Shown in pieces: positions 1 through 5,190 of a stretch of DNA of 5,190 bases. Under the pieces are notes generated by a model. It worked only from the letters and a program-made list of their open reading frames with translations. It had not been told where the DNA came from and searched no databases. This DNA comes from Burkholderiales bacterium (GTDB lineage: Bacteria > Pseudomonadota > Gammaproteobacteria > Burkholderiales > CAIKXV01): positions 1 through 5,190 of the forward strand of contig JAIENF010000665.1 of the NCBI GenBank assembly GCA_019751575.1, in the 5' to 3' direction. Both the position numbers and the translations under genes were made by a program. The first letter of the stretch is position 1; every line of letters starts with the position of its first letter.

Positions 1-1398
1 GGTATCGGTCCGGTCGCCGCGATCGCCCTGTTGCTGCCCACTACGTTCTCGCTGCCGCCGGTCGGCGCGATGATCATGCTGGCCGGCATCTACTACGGCG
101 CGTCCTACGGCGGCTCGACCACTGCGGTGCTCGTCAACCTGCCGGGTGAATCGTCTTCCGTGGTCACCTGCCTCGATGGCCATGCAATGGCCAAGAACGG
201 ACGGGCGGGCCATGCGCTGGCGATCTCGGCGATCGGTTCGTTCTTCGCCGGCACGGTCTGTACGGTGATCATCGCGTTCGCGGCGCCGCCGCTGGCCGAG
301 GTCGCACTGAAGTTCGGTGCGCCTGAGTACTTCTCGCTGATGGTGTTCGGTCTGATTGCCTCGGCGGTGCTGGCCCGCGGTTCGCTGCTGAAGGCGCTCG
401 GCATGATCTTCGTGGGCCTGCTGTTCGGCATCATCGGCACCGACGTGAACTCGGGCATGTCGCGGTTCACCTTCGGCCTGCCGGGCCTGTCCGACGGTAT
501 CGGCTTCGTGGTGATCGCGATGGCATTCTTCGGCCTGGGCGAGATCATCAAGAATCTCGAGACGCCGGACGACCAGCGCCAGGTGTTCACCGACAAGGTT
601 GCAGGCCTGATGCCGCGCTGGGTCGACGTAAAGGAATCGGCGGGTGCAATCGTTCGGGGTACGGCTCTCGGGGCGTTCTTCGGCACGCTTCCGGGCACCG
701 GTCCGGTAGTGGCTTCATTCGCGTCCTACGCGGTCGAGAAGAAGGTCGCCAAGGACAACTCGCAATTCGGCAAGGGTGACATCCGTGGCGTGGCCGGTCC
801 GGAGTCGGCGAACAACGCCGCTGCCCAGACCGCGTTCATTCCGACCCTGACCCTGGGCATCCCGGGTTCGGGCGTGATGGCGCTGATGCTCGGCGCGCTG
901 ATGATCCAGGGCATCGCCCCGGGTCCGCAGGTGATGACCGCGCGTCCCGACCTGTTCTGGGGCCTGATCGCCTCGATGTGGGTCGGCAACCTGATGCTGG
1001 TGATCCTGAACCTGCCGCTGATCGGCATGTGGGTGCAGCTGCTGAAGGTGCCCTACCGCATGCTGTTCCCGGCGATCCTGCTGTTCATGTGCATCGGTAC
1101 CTACAGCCTGAACAACAGCATCCAGGATCCGCTGCTGATGGCGTTCTTCGGCATCATCGGCTACTCGTTCATGAAGTTCGGCTGCGAGCCGGCCCCGATG
1201 CTGCTGGGCTTCATCCTCGGGCCGCTGATGGAAGAGAACCTGCGCCGGGCGCTGCTGATCTCGCGGGGCGACCCGACGGTGTTCTTCTCGCGTCCGATCA
1301 GCCTGACCTTCCTTGTGCTGGCCTTTGCATCGCTGCTGATCGTCGTCCTTCCGGCGGTACGGAAGAAACGCGACGAGGCCTTCCAGGGCGACGAGTAG
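1..1398 (+). CDS. tctA: Tripartite tricarboxylate transporter permease, TctA family (5' partial)
   Basis: This is the large membrane subunit of a TTT-type secondary transporter, which takes up carboxylate-like solutes delivered by a periplasmic receptor. The frame is open from base 1, so the true start is upstream; 465 codons and a TAG stop are present. TctA proteins are usually about 500 residues, so roughly 35-40 N-terminal residues are missing. Family signatures are clear. The first codons (GIGPVAAIALLLP) match the segment just after the first LPGxGP motif. NLPGES is at window codons 46-51, a second LPGTGP at 230-235, AGPESANN at 265-272 and IPGSG at 287-291. The paired PG motifs reflect the family's internal two-fold repeat. 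Long hydrophobic segments run throughout and the tail is charged (RKKRDE). The substrate cannot be read from the sequence. TctB, the small membrane subunit, is not seen and may lie upstream. A terminator follows directly. The family call is very secure. Confidence 0.96.
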   Translation, partial: GIGPVAAIALLLPTTFSLPPVGAMIMLAGIYYGASYGGSTTAVLVNLPGESSSVVTCLDGHAMAKNGRAGHALAISAIGSFFAGTVCTVIIAFAAPPLAEVALKFGAPEYFSLMVFGLIASAVLARGSLLKALGMIFVGLLFGIIGTDVNSGMSRFTFGLPGLSDGIGFVVIAMAFFGLGEIIKNLETPDDQRQVFTDKVAGLMPRWVDVKESAGAIVRGTALGAFFGTLPGTGPVVASFASYAVEKKVAKDNSQFGKGDIRGVAGPESANNAAAQTAFIPTLTLGIPGSGVMALMLGALMIQGIAPGPQVMTARPDLFWGLIASMWVGNLMLVILNLPLIGMWVQLLKVPYRMLFPAILLFMCIGTYSLNNSIQDPLLMAFFGIIGYSFMKFGCEPAPMLLGFILGPLMEENLRRALLISRGDPTVFFSRPISLTFLVLAFASLLIVVLPAVRKKRDEAFQGDE

Positions 1399-1415
1399 CG
1401 CGGTCCCCTGTACGG

Positions 1416-1454
1416 AAAGAACCCGGAGCCCGAAAGGCCTCCGGGTTTTTTCTT
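1416..1454 (+). terminator. Intrinsic terminator after tctA
   Basis: The left arm AACCCGGAG (1420-1428) pairs perfectly with CTCCGGGTT (1439-1447). Inside, after a C-C mismatch, CC (1430-1431) pairs with GG (1436-1437) around a GAAA tetraloop (1432-1435). Six Ts follow (1446-1451), overlapping the end of the stem. The hairpin starts about 20 bases after the permease stop codon. This is a textbook Rho-independent terminator. It should end the permease transcript and separate it from the receptor gene downstream. Confidence 0.9.
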
Positions 1455-1528
1455 GCCTGTCGTCCCTGCGGCCTTTCGATCCGGCGCGCATGCGGCGACA
1501 ATGGCGTCCTCGAGAAAGACAGCGCCTC

Positions 1529-1534
1529 AGGAGG
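1529..1534 (+). promoter_or_regulatory. Ribosome binding site of the Bug receptor gene
   Basis: A perfect AGGAGG lies 6 bases before the ATG at 1541. It fixes that ATG as the start. The reading frame stays open 17 codons further upstream, but that extension is arginine-rich and would spoil the signal peptide. I see no convincing promoter between the terminator and this site. The best -10-like hexamer is GACAAT at 1497-1502, with only a poor -35 match upstream. Confidence 0.88.
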
Positions 1535-1540
1535 AACAAC

Positions 1541-2593
1541 ATGAATGCATCGACACGCCGCGCCGGGCACCGGCGCAACGCAGCGCTGGCCGGCGCCGGC
1601 CTGTGTGCCGTGCTCGTCCTTGGCGCCATGCCGGTGTCGGCGCAGCCGGCCGCGTCCTCGCCTGCAAGGGCTGCTGCTGCTGGCGCCGATGCAAAGGCCT
1701 GGCCGACACGCCCGCTGCGCATGATCGTCGCGTCCGCACCCGGCGGGCCGTCCGACCTCATCGCCCGGCTGGTCGGCCCCCAGCTCACCGATGCGTCGGG
1801 GCAGCCGGTGGTGATCGACCACCGCTCCGGCGCGAACGGCATGATCGCGGGCGAACTGACCGCGAAGTCCGAGCCGGACGGGCACACCTTCCTGCTCGCC
1901 AATGCCGGCTTCGTGATCAACAGCGTGCTCTATTCGAAGGTGCCCTACGACCCGATCCGCGAGTTCGCGCCGATCTCGCTCGCGGTCTCGGTGCCGAACA
2001 TCCTCGTGGTGCATCCGGGCGTGGCGGCGAAGTCGGTCGCCGACCTGGTCGCGCTGGCGAGGGCGAAGCCCGGGACGATCGCGGTTGCCTCGGCCGGAAG
2101 CGGCAGTTCGGGGCATCTCGCGCTGGCACTGTTCCAGCAACTGTCGGGCACCGAGATGATCCACGTGCCGTTCAAGGGGGGCGGCCCGGCGCTGGCCGAC
2201 GTGATGGGCGGGCAGACCCAGGCGATCTTCAGCATCTCGGTCACCTCGTACCCGATCATCAAGGCGGGCCGGGTACGCCCGCTCGCGGTCACCAGCCTGA
2301 AGCGGCTGGCGGCCTTCCCCGACCTGCCGACGGTCTCGGAGTCGGGCTTCAAGGGCTATGAAGTCACCGGCTGGTTCGGCTTCGTCGCGCCGGTGAAGAC
2401 GCCGCCCGGCGTCGTGCAGCGGCTGAACGCGGCGGTCGTGCAGTCGGTGCGCATGCCCGAACTGCAGGAGCGGCTGGGCAACCAGGGTGCCGAACTGATC
2501 GGCAGCACGCCGGAGGCCTTCGGCGCGTACCTGAAGAGCGAACAGGCAAAATGGGCGAAGGTGATCCGCCAGGCGGGCATCAAGGCGGATTAG
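1541..2593 (+). CDS. Bug/TctC-family periplasmic tripartite tricarboxylate transporter solute-binding protein
   Basis: This 350-residue extracytoplasmic solute receptor captures a small, usually carboxylate-bearing ligand in the periplasm for a TctA/TctB transporter. Residues 1-34 form a signal peptide: an Arg-rich start, a hydrophobic core at about 14-30, and a likely cleavage after VSA (32-34). An Ala/Ser-rich linker follows to about residue 53. The mature domain starts in Bug style at WPTRPLR (54-60). It carries the ligand-loop motif APGGPSD (66-72), SGQPVVID (86-93), PDGHTFLLAN (112-121), GSGSSGHLA (186-194), PFKGGGPAL (210-218) and a W/F-rich stretch at 278-284. Length and motif order are normal for the family. 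The start is set by a perfect ribosome site. The gene lies downstream of tctA but beyond a terminator, and 29 bases before the propeller gene, so it probably shares an operon with the latter. Bug receptors often outnumber transporters and work as orphans, so pairing with this TctA is not certain. The ligand is unknown. Confidence 0.95.
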   Translation: MNASTRRAGHRRNAALAGAGLCAVLVLGAMPVSAQPAASSPARAAAAGADAKAWPTRPLRMIVASAPGGPSDLIARLVGPQLTDASGQPVVIDHRSGANGMIAGELTAKSEPDGHTFLLANAGFVINSVLYSKVPYDPIREFAPISLAVSVPNILVVHPGVAAKSVADLVALARAKPGTIAVASAGSGSSGHLALALFQQLSGTEMIHVPFKGGGPALADVMGGQTQAIFSISVTSYPIIKAGRVRPLAVTSLKRLAAFPDLPTVSESGFKGYEVTGWFGFVAPVKTPPGVVQRLNAAVVQSVRMPELQERLGNQGAELIGSTPEAFGAYLKSEQAKWAKVIRQAGIKAD

Positions 2594-2609
2594 GCCCGAT
2601 ACATCGGTC

Positions 2610-2615
2610 AAGGAG
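2610..2615 (+). promoter_or_regulatory. Ribosome binding site deciding a GTG start
   Basis: AAGGAG lies 7 bases before GTG at 2623. The frame has an earlier ATG at 2551, but that codon is inside the receptor gene in another frame and has no comparable site. GTG at 2623 is therefore the likely start of the propeller protein. Confidence 0.85.
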
Positions 2616-2622
2616 AACGAGC

Positions 2623-3783
2623 GTGGCAAGAGCAAAGGGCATACGGCAGGTCGCATGGCACGACTGTCCCGGGGGCGGCCAGGTGGTGGTCGAACGCGGT
2701 TTCGCGTACATCGGCCACATGCGCAACCCGCATGGCACGTCGATCATCGACGTGCGCGACCCGCGCCATCCGAAGCTGGTCGCCGAGGTGAAGATGCCGC
2801 CGGCGACGCACTCGCACAAGGTGCGCGTCGGCAACGGCATCATGATCAGCAACCGCGAGACGCTGTCGAGCCGGGCCGTGCGCGACGAGAAGCTGCCCGA
2901 AGGCTACCGCGGCGGCGTCAGCATCCACGACATCAGCGATCCGGCGAAGCCGAAGCACATCGTCGACTGGAACTGCACCCATGTGCCCGACGGCGGGCCG
3001 GCCAGCGGCGTGCACCGCTTCGACTTCGACGGCCGCTATGCCTACCTGTCGCCGACCATGGACGGTTATGTCGGCAACATCATGGTGGTGCTCGACCTGA
3101 TCGATCCGGCGAAGCCGGTCGAGGTCGGCCGCTGGTGGGTGCCGGGCCAGTGGGCCGCGGGCGGCGAGACGCCGACCTGGGACGGTTGGGCACACCGCAT
3201 CCATCATTCGCTGCGCTACGGAAACCGGCTCTATACCAGCCTGTGGCATGGCGGATTCGCGATCCTGGATGTCGACGACCTGTCGAAGCCGACCTTCATC
3301 TCCGGGCTCGACTGGAGCCCGCCGTTCCCGTGGCCGACGCACAGCGCGGTCAAGGTGCCGTTCAAGATCGACGGCCGCGACATGCTGCTCGTGTCCGACG
3401 AGGACGTGGCCCGCATGCCGGGCTGTCCGCCCTATCCTGCGGCCTTCGTGTGGATGGTCGACGTCACCGACGAGAAGCATCCGGTGCAGTTCTCCAGCTT
3501 CCAGCTCGACGACATGCCGCCCGGAGAGCAGCCGCAGATGACCGGCTGCCACCAGCCGGTCGAGAAGATCACCGGCACCGAAGTGCCGTGCACCTGGTTC
3601 GCCAACGGCCTGCGCATCATCGACATCTCGCGGCCGCATGCGCTGAAGGAGGCCGCCTACTTCGTGCCCGATCCGGCGCCGGGCGTCGACCGCATCAGCT
3701 CGAACGACATCTATGTCGACGAGCGCGGGCTGATGTTCCTGATCGACCGGGTGCGCGGGCTGCACATCCTGGAGCGCACCTGA
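2623..3783 (+). CDS. LVIVD-repeat beta-propeller protein, histidine-rich, function unknown
   Basis: This 386-residue protein consists of about seven degenerate beta-propeller units. Each has a strand ending in a D[VIL]xDP-like turn: IIDVRDP (41-47), IHDISDP (101-107), VLDLIDP (156-162), ILDVDDL (214-220), MVDVTDE (278-284), IIDISRP (332-338) and a final LHILER (380-385). The last strand probably closes the ring with the N-terminal strands at about 20-32. This is the LVIVD pattern, distantly like selenium-binding protein/methanethiol oxidase propellers. Six units carry histidine at the start of what should be the innermost strand: H13, H63/H65, H131, H191/H194/H195, H240 and H310. The seventh has Asn361. 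A metal site in the channel is my inference. Five cysteines (15, 118, 268, 309, 323) and many tryptophans are also present. No signal peptide is visible, so it is probably cytoplasmic. It starts 29 bases after the Bug receptor gene, likely in the same operon. The fold is fairly secure; the function is not known. Confidence 0.88.
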   Translation: MARAKGIRQVAWHDCPGGGQVVVERGFAYIGHMRNPHGTSIIDVRDPRHPKLVAEVKMPPATHSHKVRVGNGIMISNRETLSSRAVRDEKLPEGYRGGVSIHDISDPAKPKHIVDWNCTHVPDGGPASGVHRFDFDGRYAYLSPTMDGYVGNIMVVLDLIDPAKPVEVGRWWVPGQWAAGGETPTWDGWAHRIHHSLRYGNRLYTSLWHGGFAILDVDDLSKPTFISGLDWSPPFPWPTHSAVKVPFKIDGRDMLLVSDEDVARMPGCPPYPAAFVWMVDVTDEKHPVQFSSFQLDDMPPGEQPQMTGCHQPVEKITGTEVPCTWFANGLRIIDISRPHALKEAAYFVPDPAPGVDRISSNDIYVDERGLMFLIDRVRGLHILERT

Positions 3784-3788
3784 CCGGT

Positions 3789-4214
3789 TCAACCTTCGCG
3801 GTTGCGCATCCAGTCGGCCGTGTTGAAGAACGCCTGCAGCAGGCGTTCCATCAGCGCGTCCTCGACGCCGGAATCGAGCATCGCCCGGCCCATGCAGACC
3901 AGCCACTGGTCGCGCTCGGGCGAGGCGATCGCATACGGCAGGTGGCGCGCCCTGAGCATAGGGTGGCCGTGCTTCTCGACGTAGTACTGCGGGCCGCCGA
4001 GCCAGCCACAGAGGAACAGGAACAGCTTCTCGCGCGAGCCGGAAAGGTCTTCCGGATGCATCTTGCGGATGGCGAAGAAGTCCGGTTCTGCATCCATCAG
4101 GTCGTAGAAGCGGTCGACGATGCGCCGGACCACCGCCTCGCCGCCGAGCAGGTCGTAGGCGGTGGGCTGTCCGTCGCCGGGCGGGTCGGTGTCGGTGCTG
4201 GCATTGCTGGCCAC
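3789..4214 (-). CDS. Group II truncated haemoglobin
   Basis: This is a 141-residue 2/2 globin of the GlbO/YjbI type, a soluble haem protein binding O2 or other small ligands and usually linked to oxygen or nitrosative/oxidative chemistry. The domain starts at about residue 19 (YDLLGGE, 20-26). FYDLM (36-40) contains the expected B10 tyrosine, Tyr37. GWLGGPQYY (70-78) and HGHPMLRARH (82-91) are diagnostic, with His91 as the proximal haem ligand. Trp104 is the conserved G8 tryptophan of groups II and III. His53 (in MHPEDL) falls where the CD1 residue should be, often Tyr or Phe elsewhere. The start is GTG at 4214. An in-frame stop lies 11 codons upstream and no in-frame ATG appears before Met40, but the ribosome site is weak (AGG 11 bases away). 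The acidic, Pro-rich first 18 residues are a non-conserved extension. The gene is convergent with the propeller gene and divergent from the reductase. The family call is very secure. Confidence 0.95.
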   Translation of the reverse strand: MASNASTDTDPPGDGQPTAYDLLGGEAVVRRIVDRFYDLMDAEPDFFAIRKMHPEDLSGSREKLFLFLCGWLGGPQYYVEKHGHPMLRARHLPYAIASPERDQWLVCMGRAMLDSGVEDALMERLLQAFFNTADWMRNREG

Positions 4215-4246
4215 GTTGATCGCTGCCTGGATCGGGTTGCGGAACG

Positions 4247-4255
4247 CTTATTATC
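4247..4255. promoter_or_regulatory. Possible shared divergent promoter core (AT-rich -10-like element)
   Basis: The 70-base gap between the haemoglobin and reductase starts contains one AT-rich island, CTTATTATC, in otherwise GC-rich DNA. On the plus strand TATTAT (4249-4254) matches the sigma-70 -10 box at 5 of 6 positions and would give a leader of roughly 24 bases before the reductase ATG. On the minus strand GATAAT (4255-4250) also matches 5 of 6 and would give a leader of roughly 28 bases before the haemoglobin GTG. Neither direction has a good -35 box at 16-18 bases, so a promoter here would be weak, activator-dependent, or read by another sigma factor. Confidence 0.4.
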
Positions 4256-4272
4256 GCCGCTGGCGCACCCGT

Positions 4273-4277
4273 AGGAG
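4273..4277 (+). promoter_or_regulatory. Ribosome binding site of the aldo/keto reductase gene
   Basis: AGGAG lies 7 bases before the ATG at 4285. It fixes the start, which also gives the standard family N-terminus MKYRRLGRSGL. Confidence 0.85.
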
Positions 4278-4284
4278 AGTCCCG

Positions 4285-5190
4285 ATGAAGTACCGCAGGC
4301 TGGGCCGAAGCGGCCTCCATGTTTCCGCGTTGTGCCTCGGCGCGATGAACTTCGGCGAACAGACCGACGCGGCGACCGCCACCCGCATCTTCGATTCCGC
4401 CCGAGAGGCGGGCGTGAACTTCATCGACACCGCCGACAGCTACTCCGGTGGCGAATCCGAGCGCATCGTCGGCCGGCTGGTCGGCAGCCGACGCGACGAC
4501 TTCGTGCTGGCCACCAAGTTCGGCAACGCCTGGGGCAGCGACCCCAACCGGCGCGGACTTTCGCGCAAGTGGATCATGCAGGCGATCGACGACAGCCTCG
4601 GCCGGCTGAAGACCGACTATGTCGACATCTGGTACCTGCACCGCGACGACCCCGACACGCCGCAGGAAGAGACCATCCTCGCGCTGGGCGACGTGATCCG
4701 CGCCGGCAAGGTGCGCTACATCGGCCTGTCGAACCTGTCGGTGTGGCGCATGCTGCGCTTCATCAACCTGTGCGAGAAGCTCGGCGTGCCGCGTCCGGTG
4801 GTCTGTTCGCCGTACTACAACGCGATGAACCGGATGGCCGAGGTCGAACTGATCCCCGCCTGCGTCGATGCCGGCCTGGGTCTCGTGCCGTACAGCCCGA
4901 TCGCGCGCGGCGTGCTGTCCGGCCGCTATGCGCCGGGCCAGCCGGTACCGGCCGACTCGCGGGTCGGGCGCAACGACTCACGCATCATGCAGACCGAGTA
5001 CCGGCCGGAGTCGGTCGAGATCGCGCAGCATGTCGTCGCCCATGCCCGGGCGCGCGGCATCAACGCGGCGCAGTTCGCGGTGAACTGGGTGCTGGCCAAT
5101 CGCCACGTGTCGTCGGTGCTGGCCGGTCCGCGCACGCTCGCGCACTGGGACGACTACCTGGCCGCGCTCGAGTACCGCTGGACGCCCGAG
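4285..5190 (+). CDS. Aldo/keto reductase (3' partial)
   Basis: This is an NAD(P)H-dependent oxidoreductase of the aldo/keto reductase TIM-barrel superfamily, reducing aldehydes or ketones in the cytoplasm. 302 codons are present with no stop, so the gene runs out of the window; family members are usually about 310-350 residues, so only a short tail is missing. The opening YRRLGRSGLHVS (3-14) and LGAMNFG (18-24) are typical. The catalytic tetrad is complete: Asp48 and Tyr53 (in FIDTADSY), Lys78 (ATKFG) and His119 (YLHR). Ser149-Asn150 (GLSN) should hold the nicotinamide, PYSPIARGVLSGRY (202-215) is the usual cofactor loop, and AGPRTLAHWDD (280-290) matches the segment that grips the cofactor phosphate. 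The Gln expected just before PYYN is Ser175. The gene is divergent from the haemoglobin across 70 bases. The substrate cannot be predicted. The superfamily call is very secure. Confidence 0.95.
   Translation, partial: MKYRRLGRSGLHVSALCLGAMNFGEQTDAATATRIFDSAREAGVNFIDTADSYSGGESERIVGRLVGSRRDDFVLATKFGNAWGSDPNRRGLSRKWIMQAIDDSLGRLKTDYVDIWYLHRDDPDTPQEETILALGDVIRAGKVRYIGLSNLSVWRMLRFINLCEKLGVPRPVVCSPYYNAMNRMAEVELIPACVDAGLGLVPYSPIARGVLSGRYAPGQPVPADSRVGRNDSRIMQTEYRPESVEIAQHVVAHARARGINAAQFAVNWVLANRHVSSVLAGPRTLAHWDDYLAALEYRWTPE

Noticed and set aside
1453..1481. Possible promoter for the receptor gene with TTGCCT as -35
   Set aside because: No -10 box matches better than 3 of 6 at 16-18 bases spacing, and the TTG partly belongs to the terminator's T-rich tail.
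715..1920. A 401-codon minus-strand open frame over the end of tctA and the start of the receptor gene
   Set aside because: It crosses the terminator and two real genes on the other strand, and its His/Gln/Arg-rich translation resembles antisense of hydrophobic membrane-protein codons.
1298..2656. A 452-codon minus-strand open frame over the receptor gene
   Set aside because: It is antisense to a gene with a signal peptide, perfect ribosome site and complete family motifs. Its composition is Arg-rich and low in hydrophobic residues, with no family signature.
3790..3804. Small hairpin CAACC-TTCGC-GGTTG between the convergent genes
   Set aside because: It has only a 5-bp stem and no T tract on either strand, and it lies inside the end of the haemoglobin gene. 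It is too weak to call a terminator.
4216..4220. TTGAT half-site near the haemoglobin start, considered as an FNR-type oxygen-sensor box
   Set aside because: The second half (ATCAA at the right spacing) is missing, so a single five-base match is not support.
2655..4274. A 539-codon plus-strand open frame overlapping the propeller gene and running through the haemoglobin region
   Set aside because: It is an out-of-frame Arg/Ala/Pro-rich shadow of the propeller gene with no domain and no ribosome site.
2608..4641. A 677-codon open frame on the minus strand spanning the propeller, haemoglobin and part of the reductase genes
   Set aside because: It runs antisense to two well-supported genes and overlaps the haemoglobin in another frame. 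Its translation is a His/Arg/Asp/Ala-rich mixture without recognisable domains. Such long shadow frames are expected in high-GC DNA with G/C third positions.

Overview
The window is a dense, high-GC stretch of bacterial chromosome. Very long spurious open frames on both strands go with the strong G/C third-position bias. The tripartite tricarboxylate transporter (TTT) permease, the Bug-type solute receptor and the group II truncated haemoglobin together suggest a betaproteobacterium, probably Burkholderiales, where Bug receptors are greatly expanded. This placement is inference from gene content and composition. No rRNA, tRNA or other marker confirms it.

Layout. (1) 1-1398, plus strand: the 3' part of a TctA-family TTT permease, whose start lies before the window. 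A strong intrinsic terminator follows it at about 1416-1454. (2) 1541-2593, plus: a complete Bug/TctC-family periplasmic solute-binding protein with a signal peptide. (3) 2623-3783, plus, 29 bases after the receptor: a 386-residue LVIVD-type beta-propeller protein with a GTG start and no signal peptide. Genes 2 and 3 look like one operon. (4) 3789-4214, minus: a group II truncated haemoglobin, convergent with gene 3 and only 5 bases from it. (5) 4285-5190 (continuing beyond the window), plus: an aldo/keto reductase, divergent from the haemoglobin across a 70-base gap that holds an AT-rich, promoter-like element.

How they may work together. TctA and the Bug protein are parts of secondary uptake systems for carboxylate-like solutes: the receptor catches the solute in the periplasm and the TctA/TctB membrane part moves it in. 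The terminator between them suggests separate transcription, so the receptor need not be dedicated to this permease. No tctB is visible, although it could lie upstream. The propeller protein, co-transcribed with the receptor, carries a histidine at the matching place in six of seven repeat units. This suggests a metal site in the central channel and possibly an enzyme acting on the imported solute (inference). The haemoglobin and reductase form a separate divergent pair, plausibly tied to oxygen, nitric oxide or redox chemistry.

The window holds no mobile element, CRISPR array, RNA gene or notable repeat that I can support. There is no gene-free stretch over 300 bases. The most interesting item is the histidine-rich propeller protein next to the Bug receptor.
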